Shown here in pieces: positions 55,398 to 63,146 of a stretch of DNA of 64,000 bases (its first letter is position 1; each line of letters starts with the position of its first letter). This stretch comes from an uncultured Flavobacteriaceae bacterium (GTDB lineage: Bacteria; Bacteroidota; Bacteroidia; Flavobacteriales; Flavobacteriaceae): positions 496,001-560,000 of the forward strand of contig CANLVG010000002.1 in the NCBI GenBank assembly GCA_947494565.1, written 5' to 3'. Below the pieces are notes generated by a model. The model worked only from the letters and a program-made list of their open reading frames with translations. It had not been told where the DNA came from and made no database searches. A program made the position numbers and the translations under genes.

Positions 55398-56744
55398 TTA
55401 ATTGATATTGAAAATCGGTAACCCATTGTAAAAATCCAGGGTGCTTTTATTGACCTCGGAACGTAATCGAACCTGCAGGTTTTCATTTTGCGCACTTGCA
55501 AAAAGGTTTTTTGCGGTAAACAATTCGATTCCGTTGATCATTCCTTTCTCATAGCGTTTTTGAGCGATGGTAAATGCCATTCGCTGGGCTTCCATGTTTT
55601 GGGTGCTTTGATTTAATTCTACCAGTAATGAATTGTATTCCTGTACCAATTGTTGAATGGTTTGAAAGAGCACCTGCTCTTGTACTTCAAGGTTGTTCTG
55701 CTGACGCAATTTTTCAATCTTGGCTTGTTTTACCCGGGAGCGAGCCGACCATCCGTTGCTGATGGGAACTGTGAGGCTAAGCCCATAAAATCTAGAGGTA
55801 TTATCCCTGAATTGTTCCCGGAAGGGCAAGGTGTTGTCCAAACTATCCTGAAAAGTTTCAAAATAACCTGTGCCGATACCGGCAAACAATGATAGGGAAG
55901 GGTAAAGGTTTCCTCTGGCTACACCCACCTGTCTTTTTGCAGCTTTGGCTCGCAACTCCTGTGCCTTGATCAACGGAAGGAATTCGCGTGCTTTTGAATA
56001 GACCGAATCGGACTGCATTTTGGGTGGCGTTTCCGTTTCGACCACTCCGGTGATGTTGGGCATGATCTCTATCTCGGACGTATTTTCAAGATTCATTTCT
56101 TGAATAAGGGCCAATTTTGCCGCTGCCAATTGATTTTCACTTTGGGTCAAATTCAGTTCATCGGCTAGCATCGCCGATCTGGCTTCGTACAAATCCGCGC
56201 CCGCCATCAGACCCAATTCGATTTGCTTCTCCACTAATTGGTAATTGGTCTTGGAAACACCCAATTGCTCATTCGCTATGGCGACCAAGCCTTCGGAAAA
56301 CCGAATGTCATTGAACGCTTGCATCACACGGAAGGCCAATAGGTATTTTTGTTGTAGGCGTTCCTCCTTAGCGGCATTATACAAAAATTTAGCCGCCTTG
56401 ATCGAGTTGATTTTTTGAAACCCTTGAAACAAATCGATATTGGACTGCAACGAATAGTTGTTCGAGAAAAAATCGCGCACAACAAAGGTTCCTGTATTTG
56501 GATCTTCAGCCCTACCAGAATTTATCGTGTAGTTTGAACTGGCATTCACGGCCGGCAGTAAATTACGAACCGACTGTCGGTAATCCTCTCTGCCCGCAGC
56601 TGCGGTGTACTGAAAATCCTTGAGCTGAAGGTTATGCTCCAATGCATAAGCAATGCATTCTTCCATGCTCCATCGCTCTTGGGCAACTAGTGTTGTTCCT
56701 ATTAGGAAACCTACTAAAAATGGTATCGCAAGTTTTAACTTCAT
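55398..56744 (-). CDS. TolC-family outer membrane efflux protein
   Basis: The start is taken at ATG 56744, giving 448 residues. The longer frame opens with TTG at 56762, lies upstream of a good signal peptide (MKLKLAIPFLVGFLIGTTLV, cleavage near AQ-ERWS), and would overlap the predicted transcription start. The mature protein begins ERWSMEECIAYALEHNLQLK, the usual TolC-family opening, and has two OEP repeats with long helices (for example the segments near 150-220 and 340-430). It forms the outer-membrane channel of the tripartite system. It is the first gene of the array operon, facing the regulator genes. Confidence 0.9.
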   Translation of the reverse strand: MKLKLAIPFLVGFLIGTTLVAQERWSMEECIAYALEHNLQLKDFQYTAAAGREDYRQSVRNLLPAVNASSNYTINSGRAEDPNTGTFVVRDFFSNNYSLQSNIDLFQGFQKINSIKAAKFLYNAAKEERLQQKYLLAFRVMQAFNDIRFSEGLVAIANEQLGVSKTNYQLVEKQIELGLMAGADLYEARSAMLADELNLTQSENQLAAAKLALIQEMNLENTSEIEIMPNITGVVETETPPKMQSDSVYSKAREFLPLIKAQELRAKAAKRQVGVARGNLYPSLSLFAGIGTGYFETFQDSLDNTLPFREQFRDNTSRFYGLSLTVPISNGWSARSRVKQAKIEKLRQQNNLEVQEQVLFQTIQQLVQEYNSLLVELNQSTQNMEAQRMAFTIAQKRYEKGMINGIELFTAKNLFASAQNENLQVRLRSEVNKSTLDFYNGLPIFNIN

Positions 56745-56769
56745 AATTTGGTGATATGCCAAACCCTAG

Positions 56770-56785
56770 TACCACAGCCGTGCCA
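56770..56785 (-). promoter_or_regulatory. Candidate sigma-54 (-24/-12) promoter for the array operon
   Basis: Read on the minus strand the site is TGGCACGGCTGTGGTA. The -24 block TGGCACG is a perfect consensus match. The -12 block is TGGTA against TTGCA, at the right spacing. Transcription would start near 56759, which leaves a 15-base leader before ATG 56744 and excludes the longer TTG start. The NtrC-type regulator encoded next door makes a sigma-54 promoter expected here. Confidence 0.5.
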
Positions 56786-56986
56786 TAAATTTAAAGTTCT
56801 GATTATCAATTACTTAAAAAGAACAATAATTTTACAATTCTAAATTACTGTAAAATACTTAGACACTTATTGTCAAAAAAATGGACATCTTGTTAAATTT
56901 TTGGAATTCTAGTCGTAGCTTTAGAAATCAAATTACTCCCGTAAAATCGGTAGTTGAAGCGGCATGATGATACTTTCTCTATTAAA

Positions 56987-57002
56987 TGGAATGTTTTTTG
57001 GT
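56987..57002 (+). promoter_or_regulatory. Weak candidate sigma-54 promoter for the regulator genes
   Basis: TGGAATGTTTTTTGGT has correct -24/-12 spacing. It agrees with TGGCACG at five of seven positions and with TTGCA at four of five. The predicted start near 57013 would give a 16-base leader before ATG 57029, the same geometry as on the other strand. This would imply autoregulation. Confidence 0.3.
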
Positions 57003-57028
57003 ACTCTGGTAAAACACAAACCACAGTT

Positions 57029-58396
57029 ATGTTAGATGCGAAAATTCTGGTCATAGATGACAACAAGAGCGTGCTCAGTGCGCTGGATATCTTACTACAA
57101 TTTGAATACAAGACGGTAAAGACCCTATCTAATCCGAATCAAATATCTTCATTTCCCAATTTGGTCGATTTCGATATCGTGTTGTTGGACATGAATTTTT
57201 CGGCAGGGGTAAATACGGGAAATGAGGGCCTCTACTGGCTTCGTGAAATTAGAAAAAAAGCGCCTCAAATTTCGGTAATCATGATGACGGCCTATGGTGC
57301 CGTTGACTTAGCGGTTAAAGCGCTGAAGGAAGGAGCAGCCGATTTTATTCTCAAGCCCTGGAACAATGACAAACTCTTGGCGACAGTCAAATCGGCCTAT
57401 GAGCTGCGAAAATCGCGCAAGGAAGTGAACCAGCTCAAACAAAAAGAAAACAGCCTCAAACAGGTCATCAATCAAAAAAAGAACCGCATCATCGGCAAGT
57501 CGAACACCCTGAACGCGGTACTGAAGCTTGTCGGTAAAGTGGCCAGAACCGATGTGAATGTGTTGGTCACCGGAGAGAATGGAACGGGGAAGGAACTGAT
57601 TGCCCGAGAACTACACGGACTTTCCAATAGAAAAGATGAGGTCTTTATTCCGGTGGATATGGGTTCCATCTCAGAAAACCTATTCGAAAGCGAACTGTTC
57701 GGGCACTTGAAAGGTTCTTTTACCGATGCCAAGGAAGACCGTGCGGGAAAGTTTGAAGCCGCAAACGGCGGCACCCTATTTTTAGACGAAATCGGAAACC
57801 TATCGCTTCAGACACAGGCCAAACTTTTGTCTGCCATACAAAACAAGACCATCGTACGCGTTGGTTCGAACAAATCGATTCCTGTTGATATTCGTTTGAT
57901 CTGTGCCACCAATGAAAACCTTGATCAAATGGTGGCAGACGGTCTTTTCAGGGAAGACTTGCTCTATAGGATCAATACGATCATGGTAGAAGTACCACCA
58001 CTTCGAGAACGAGGTGACGATATTTTGGTTTTGGCTGATTTCTACCTGAATAAGTTTACCTCGAAATATGGCAAACAGGGACTAAAGATCAACCAAGACG
58101 CGCAAGAAAAATTACTTTCGTACCCCTGGCCGGGCAATGTTCGTGAACTGTTACATACCATAGAAAGAGCGGTGATCCTATCAGAAGAAAATGTGTTGCG
58201 CCCAAGCGATTTTCTATTGAATACCAAAACCGCTGTCGTTGCCGAAAACAACCAAATTACCCTAGAAGAGATGGAGATTCAGATGATTTCGAATGCTTTG
58301 GACCAAAATGACGGCAACTATAGTGCCGCAGCGGAACAATTGGGAATCTCTAGACAGACCCTTTATAATAAAATGAAGAAAAAAAGTAAGGTATAG
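57029..58396 (+). CDS. Sigma-54-dependent response regulator (NtrC family)
   Basis: The start is taken at ATG 57029 (MLDAKILVIDDNKSVLSALD, 455 residues); the frame from 56954 begins with TTG and would precede the receiver fold. The receiver has D10/D11, phospho-acceptor D54 (VLLDMN), T87 and K109. The AAA+ domain has Walker A GENGTGKE (182-189), the sigma-54 contact loop as GSFTDA (229-234, usual form GAFTGA) and Walker B LFLDE (D253, E254). A Fis-type helix-turn-helix ends the protein (about 431-451, YSAAAEQLGISRQTLYNKMK). It should activate sigma-54 promoters when phosphorylated by the kinase encoded 59 bp downstream, most likely the divergent array operon. Confidence 0.93.
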   Translation: MLDAKILVIDDNKSVLSALDILLQFEYKTVKTLSNPNQISSFPNLVDFDIVLLDMNFSAGVNTGNEGLYWLREIRKKAPQISVIMMTAYGAVDLAVKALKEGAADFILKPWNNDKLLATVKSAYELRKSRKEVNQLKQKENSLKQVINQKKNRIIGKSNTLNAVLKLVGKVARTDVNVLVTGENGTGKELIARELHGLSNRKDEVFIPVDMGSISENLFESELFGHLKGSFTDAKEDRAGKFEAANGGTLFLDEIGNLSLQTQAKLLSAIQNKTIVRVGSNKSIPVDIRLICATNENLDQMVADGLFREDLLYRINTIMVEVPPLRERGDDILVLADFYLNKFTSKYGKQGLKINQDAQEKLLSYPWPGNVRELLHTIERAVILSEENVLRPSDFLLNTKTAVVAENNQITLEEMEIQMISNALDQNDGNYSAAAEQLGISRQTLYNKMKKKSKV

Positions 58397-58455
58397 GCGA
58401 TTACAAGCGGCCAAAGACAACCCAATCCACTAAACCCTAACTCCTAACTCAACAT

Positions 58456-59826
58456 ATGGTAAGCAGAAACATATACGTACAGCTCATCTTCCGAATTCTA
58501 TTGATTTCTGTTTCCGCAATAGCTTCTGCCTTTTTCTTTTTCAATAAACAATACCTGCTTGCCGTGTTCGCCTTTGCATTTCTTGTCCTCATGACCTCTT
58601 TTTTGATTCATTACGTCAATCAGACCAATCGGAAGATCGCATATTTCTTTGATGCCATCAAAAACGAGGATTTTACCCTTCGCTTTCCTGAAAAGCTGAG
58701 TGTCAAATCATTGGAAGAATTGAACCATAGTTTGAATACGCTGAACGAGATGATTCAAGATATTCATTTGAAAAAACAGGCTCAAGAGCAGTTCTATCAG
58801 GAAATCATCAAACAGGCCGATATCGGTATTCTGACCATTAATGAAAAAGGGCATATTCTCTTCGCCAATTCCACTACCGAAAAACTATTCGATTATACCC
58901 CATTGAACCATATCAAGCAACTGCGGCAAGTGGATCAGAAGCTCTACGAACTCTTTGAAGAATTACAACCTTTTGAGCGTAAGTTGGTACAGTTGACCAA
59001 TGAACGGGAGAAAAAACAGTTGGCCCTAAAATCGACCTCGATTTCCTCGGAAGGGAAAGAATTGCTTTTGGTAGTCGTTCAGGATATCCACAAAGAGCTG
59101 GACGAAAAAGAAACGGATTCTTGGATAAAGTTGATTCGTGTACTCACCCATGAAATCATGAACACCATAACCCCGATCACTTCCATTTCAGAGTCTATTT
59201 TGAAATACTACAAAACCAATAACGGACTGGTCACGCTGGAGGAATTCAATGAAAGCCATATTCAAAATACCGTCAAGGGCCTTGAAGTGATCAAAGAGCA
59301 AGGTGGTGACCTCATGGACTTTGTACAGTCATACCGCAGCATTCTCAGTCTGCCCAAACCCGATAAAAGCCTTATCAATGCCGAACGCCTACTGACCAAA
59401 GTCAAGGTGCTTATGAATCAAGGAAACGATGAGCGAACCGAGGTCTTCGAGTTGCTCATTCAACCCGCCGACCTTGAATTATATCTCGATGAGAAACAGA
59501 TTTCCCAAATCTTGATCAACCTTTGCAAGAATGCACTGCAATCTTTAAGCGGACAACAAGAAGTAATGCCCGATGGATGGCAAGGAAAGGTCAAAATGGT
59601 AGCCGGGCTTACCCAAGATGGTAAAAAGTATATTCGGGTCAGTGATAACGGCCCCGGAATTCCCCCGGAATTAATGGATGAGATCTTCGTTCCTTTCTTT
59701 ACGACGAAGGATACCGGAACGGGTATCGGACTCAGTTTGTCAAAACAGATCATGCATTTGCATGGCGGTAGTATGAGCGTACATTCCATTCCTGACAAAG
59801 AAACTTCCTTTCTCTTGATTTTTTAG
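58456..59826 (+). CDS. Sensor histidine kinase (NtrB/PAS type)
   Basis: The product has 456 residues. Two N-terminal membrane helices (about 8-28 and 33-53) are separated by only a few residues, so there is almost no periplasmic sensor. HAMP-like and PAS segments (about 60-210, ADIGILTINEKGHILFANST) follow. The H-box is RVLTHEIMNTITPI with H232, the N-box LINLCKNALQSL (near N359), and the G-boxes SDNGPGIPPE and TGTGIGLSL. The lack of an external domain suggests that it senses a membrane or cytoplasmic cue, or the transporter itself. It is transcribed with the response regulator. Confidence 0.92.
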   Translation: MVSRNIYVQLIFRILLISVSAIASAFFFFNKQYLLAVFAFAFLVLMTSFLIHYVNQTNRKIAYFFDAIKNEDFTLRFPEKLSVKSLEELNHSLNTLNEMIQDIHLKKQAQEQFYQEIIKQADIGILTINEKGHILFANSTTEKLFDYTPLNHIKQLRQVDQKLYELFEELQPFERKLVQLTNEREKKQLALKSTSISSEGKELLLVVVQDIHKELDEKETDSWIKLIRVLTHEIMNTITPITSISESILKYYKTNNGLVTLEEFNESHIQNTVKGLEVIKEQGGDLMDFVQSYRSILSLPKPDKSLINAERLLTKVKVLMNQGNDERTEVFELLIQPADLELYLDEKQISQILINLCKNALQSLSGQQEVMPDGWQGKVKMVAGLTQDGKKYIRVSDNGPGIPPELMDEIFVPFFTTKDTGTGIGLSLSKQIMHLHGGSMSVHSIPDKETSFLLIF

Positions 59827-59870
59827 GCAATAGATGACCGTTTCCTAAAATAAGTATTCGAAACTTCCGT

Positions 59871-59904
59871 TATATAAGAGTATCCCATAAAAACTTCTTA
59901 TATA
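59871..59904 (+). terminator. Inverted repeat downstream of the kinase, possible terminator
   Basis: TATATAAGA (59871-59879) and TCTTATATA (59896-59904) form a perfect 9 bp stem with a 16-base loop, followed by GAATTTTTA. The AT-rich stem is weak for a terminator; it could instead be a regulator binding site for the next gene. Confidence 0.35.
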
Positions 59905-59969
59905 GAATTTTTACTTTAAAATCTGCTTACCAACGCATTTTTTGAAACCACTTAGACCAAAATCTAATT

Positions 59970-60689
59970 ATGGGGCACAAAACACTATATAATCCGTCGT
60001 GGAATACCGTTTACGATTATCTGAACGATTCGGGCAATTCCAAGAAACACCAACAATTCTATACCGCAGTTGAACCGTTGATCAAACATTGGTTGTTGCG
60101 ATTTGGTATTAAAGATGACCTTGAGGGACACACCAAAAGCATTTTTTCGGATCTCTACCTAAAGGAACTCAAAAGATTTCGTTCAGGACATCTTGTGCCG
60201 GAAAAGTGTAGTGCGAAAATCACCACGTACTACTATCCTGTCATCAAAAACCTATGCATTGACTACGTCAACGTTCTTCAAAGTAAAATACCCTATTCGG
60301 AAAATACGACAGCGAATTCCGTACCGGCGAATCTGGGTATCTTTGAGAGCTTATGGGGCGAGCATAAGAACACGCTACTTCTTGAAATGGTTCGCAGCGT
60401 TAAGGACTGGATCGAGCTTTCCAATTTTGAACCCACGAAAAAAGAAATTCTCAGAAAACGTTTTATCGAGGGTAAAAAATTTCCCGACATCCTTAATGTG
60501 TCGGAAAAAAGCGCGTTTGAAGCACAGCGCAAATGGGCCTGTAGACAAGGAAAAAAAATAGCCCAAAAAATAGCTGCGGTACTCTTGCCTGCCATTATCG
60601 ACTTTTACCGACTTCCGATCAGTAAAAAAATCGACCCGAAAATCATAGAAAAGTATTTGCTCGGGCTGCGCACAAAAATAGCCGTATAA
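59970..60689 (+). CDS. Sigma-70-like (ECF-type) protein
   Basis: The product has 239 residues. The N-terminal half resembles sigma region 2 (FYTAVEPLIKHWLLRFGIKD ... KITTYYYPVIKNLCIDYVNV). The C-terminal half has a region-4-like helix-turn-helix (PTKKEILRKRFIEGKKFPDI ... VSEKSAFEAQRKWACRQGKK). About 50 basic residues extend past region 4. Length and layout fit diverged ECF sigma factors of Bacteroidetes, but no anti-sigma/SusCD pair is nearby. The next gene on the opposite strand converges with 8 bp between stops. A sigma role is likely but not certain. Confidence 0.5.
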   Translation: MGHKTLYNPSWNTVYDYLNDSGNSKKHQQFYTAVEPLIKHWLLRFGIKDDLEGHTKSIFSDLYLKELKRFRSGHLVPEKCSAKITTYYYPVIKNLCIDYVNVLQSKIPYSENTTANSVPANLGIFESLWGEHKNTLLLEMVRSVKDWIELSNFEPTKKEILRKRFIEGKKFPDILNVSEKSAFEAQRKWACRQGKKIAQKIAAVLLPAIIDFYRLPISKKIDPKIIEKYLLGLRTKIAV

Positions 60690-60697
60690 CTTTTTTC

Positions 60698-61072
60698 TCA
60701 AAGCAACTTCAAAACCATAGCCTTGTAGTTCGCTATTGTTTCTTGCCGCGCTATGGTCGGGACTGTCGTCGTCGCCGGAACTTCAGAAGGAAAAAGCACA
60801 TCAACTTCATGATTCCATTCCTCCCGAGTGTTTTTACGCCCTGTATCAAAATAATCAGATTGTATCATCCGGACCTTGAGCGCAAATTCTCGACTGAAAT
60901 CGACCCTTCTAAATATACTGGCCTTGATTTCGGGATCCAAATCGGTCTCTCCCTTTAGAAAAGCCTGATAGAGCAATAGGAGTAACGCCTCAAGCTTTTT
61001 GGCCAAAGTCATTTGATCGGCACTGTCACCGGTATCAGCAGCTGTCTTTTTGTTGTTATCAGAATTCTTCAT
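60698..61072 (-). CDS. Hypothetical protein, 124 residues
   Basis: The start is taken at ATG 61072 (MKNSDNNKKTAADTGDSADQ); the codon before it is TTG, so the longer form is less likely. After a polar head comes an amphipathic segment (MTLAKKLEALLLLLYQAFLK), then a charged middle (DLDPEIKASIFRRVDFSREF) and a proline/threonine-rich stretch. There is no signal peptide. I do not recognise the family. Two TAnnTTTG elements lie just upstream. It reads in the same direction as the penicillin-binding protein, 160 bp downstream of it. Confidence 0.6.
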   Translation of the reverse strand: MKNSDNNKKTAADTGDSADQMTLAKKLEALLLLLYQAFLKGETDLDPEIKASIFRRVDFSREFALKVRMIQSDYFDTGRKNTREEWNHEVDVLFPSEVPATTTVPTIARQETIANYKAMVLKLL

Positions 61073-61097
61073 CAATACCCCTTCGCTTTGGGGACTT

Positions 61098-61133
61098 CAA
61101 AGGTATCAAATGTAAATGAAGGTCTTCCCCAAA
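61098..61133 (-). promoter_or_regulatory. Candidate Bacteroidetes promoter for the 124-residue protein
   Basis: On the minus strand TTTG (61130-61133) precedes two exact TAnnTTTG elements, TACATTTG (61107-61114) and TACCTTTG (61098-61105). The spacings of 15 and 24 bp are either side of the usual range near 20, so it is unclear which is used. Confidence 0.35.
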
Positions 61134-61232
61134 GTTTTGCTAAGGTAAGATTTGGTCTTGATATGAAGGAAAGAAATGTGGGTTTGAAGCCAATAGAAGT
61201 ACTTGTCAAACAGCAACTTCACCCGTTTAGGT

Positions 61233-63146
61233 CTATCTGTACAATTTAGAATAGGCCATCGCGGCTAAAATGCCCGCTGACCCCCCCCCTGATTTTGAAG
61301 GTACGGCAGGTGCTCCTTTGCGTGTTAAGACCTGGTCTTCGTTTTTAACATAGCCCGCCCAGGCCACGATCAATTTTTGACCATCACTCAGTACCGTCCA
61401 GCCATCTTTTGCCTTTCCGGTTGTGCCGGTTTTACCATAATACTGTCGGCCTTCCGGTAGAAACGGAAGTAACCGATGACAAGTGCCGCCAGTTTCAAAG
61501 GCCCCGGGCAATAAGACTTTGATACTATTGGCACTCGCCTTTGAGTAGCTAGTAATCGGCTTTTTCGATTTCGTATCGAATATCGTATCCTGTAAATGAG
61601 GGTCAATGATGTATTTCCAAGGACTTAAAGGAATCGCCCGCCCCTCATTGAATAGCATCTGATAGGCCTGCGCCACTTCCCATGGAGTCATGGTCTTTGT
61701 GCCCAAAATGTAAGATTCTCCCAGACTATAGGATGGATTAGAGGCGATTTCCAACTTTGAAAGTTTCGTTTCAACACGTCTCGCCACTTTAAGCGGGTCG
61801 GCATATTCGCGATAATTGACCGCCGCTTTGTTCAGACTGTACTTGAGCACTTCGGCGACCTTAACCTCTTTGTTCAACAATTTTTTGCCGACATTGCTCG
61901 GGTTGTATTTGTACGTTTTGAGGTCGCCATTGTACAATGTCGTCTCTTCATTAAAATCATGGCTTTCGAACAACTCCAAAAACACCAAAGGTTTCAGAAT
62001 GGACCCGCATTGAAAACCGTCGCCATAATCCGTGAAATTGGCTATGGCTCCACTATTCTTACGATTACCCAGAGTCGCTTCTATTTGTCCCGTTTTGATA
62101 TCAATAGCGATTAGCGAAACCTCCAATGCATACCCATCTACAGCTAATTGCTTTTGAAATCGCTTCGAAAAGGAGGTCGCTGCCTCTTCTACTCTCAATT
62201 GATTTTTTTGGGTTATGGCCGATACATATTGTGTTGCAAAGCGTTCTTTTTGCCGCTGCTTGTTCGCATTGAAAAAGTTGGTCAGGGCCGTATTTCTTCG
62301 CAAGCTATTGCTTTTCGCGAACCGCAGTTCCATGGTGCGCATCATCTGCAATCGCTCCTGATCGGATTCATCTTCCGCAATCAGCTCGAAAAAATCCAAA
62401 ATAAGCGTTTTGATTTCATCGGTATTGGCAAATCTATCGTTACAAAGGGCCTTCAACTTGCTTGCCCCTTTTAGGGTTTTTACCGTCAGCAGCATTTCCA
62501 GGTCGTTCAAGGCATGTGGAGCGCGTCCAAAAATGGTATAGGAAGCCAAAATGAGTCCGGAAAAATCCCGCTCGTAGAAGAAATTGCCCGAGTAATTGGT
62601 ATAAGCCAACAAGATTTCTTCTGGCGTTGCGGATTTCACCATTTGAAAGGCCGCCAGCTGTTCTCCATATTTTCGGGACAGGTAAATAGTGCCGATGCCT
62701 TCTTTTTTATGAATGGCATTTTTCAACAGTTGCTGCGGTATATTCGATCCTCCGTCCGCCTTGCCCTTGAGCAGTCGGGCAATACCGGAAAATGACAGGC
62801 CATAAACGTTATCCTTTCCAAAGTCAAAAAAGTTCTTGTTCTCTACCTTGGTCAAAAAATAAACGTAGTTCTCGGGCAACTCTTCATACGACATGACCGG
62901 CACTATGGGAAACTTGTTCAATTCTCCTTTCTGCTGTAAGGTCTTAAGTTCCTCTACGGTCAATCGGTTGTTCAAAATGGTATTCTCCCCGAAGACGGCC
63001 AAAAGGTTATGGTCTTCATCGCGCACCGAAGCGATAAAATTCGCATTGGGCTCCATCTTCATTCTAGAAGGCCAAACTACATGAAACAAAGCCAACCCAA
63101 AAAAAACGGTTGCAATGACCCCTACGGCTTTCATCCAGTCTTTCAT
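61233..63146 (-). CDS. Class A-like penicillin-binding protein (GT51 + transpeptidase), shortened
   Basis: The product has 637 residues with one N-terminal membrane anchor (about 7-24). The glycosyltransferase part keeps the catalytic glutamate in VENKNFFDFG (E102) but is diverged, with DGGSNIPQQLLKN replacing GGSTITQQL. The transpeptidase has all three motifs: SILK (S382, K385), SLN (437-439) and KTG (572-574, GKTGTTG). Bacteroidetes class A PBPs are usually 750-850 residues, so this is a short form. It polymerises and cross-links peptidoglycan, or perhaps only cross-links it if the diverged GT51 site is inactive. Its ATG shares a base with the TAA of the upstream membrane-protein gene (TAATG). 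Confidence 0.82.
   Translation of the reverse strand: MKDWMKAVGVIATVFFGLALFHVVWPSRMKMEPNANFIASVRDEDHNLLAVFGENTILNNRLTVEELKTLQQKGELNKFPIVPVMSYEELPENYVYFLTKVENKNFFDFGKDNVYGLSFSGIARLLKGKADGGSNIPQQLLKNAIHKKEGIGTIYLSRKYGEQLAAFQMVKSATPEEILLAYTNYSGNFFYERDFSGLILASYTIFGRAPHALNDLEMLLTVKTLKGASKLKALCNDRFANTDEIKTLILDFFELIAEDESDQERLQMMRTMELRFAKSNSLRRNTALTNFFNANKQRQKERFATQYVSAITQKNQLRVEEAATSFSKRFQKQLAVDGYALEVSLIAIDIKTGQIEATLGNRKNSGAIANFTDYGDGFQCGSILKPLVFLELFESHDFNEETTLYNGDLKTYKYNPSNVGKKLLNKEVKVAEVLKYSLNKAAVNYREYADPLKVARRVETKLSKLEIASNPSYSLGESYILGTKTMTPWEVAQAYQMLFNEGRAIPLSPWKYIIDPHLQDTIFDTKSKKPITSYSKASANSIKVLLPGAFETGGTCHRLLPFLPEGRQYYGKTGTTGKAKDGWTVLSDGQKLIVAWAGYVKNEDQVLTRKGAPAVPSKSGGGSAGILAAMAYSKLYR

Larger units (their letters stand above)
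56745..57028. promoter_or_regulatory. Divergent regulatory spacer between tolC-like gene and response regulator
   Basis: This 284 bp AT-rich spacer separates the start of the permease-array operon from the start of its presumed regulator. It contains one candidate -24/-12 element in each direction. There is room for upstream activator sites between them, but no clear palindromic operator was identified by eye. Confidence 0.5.
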
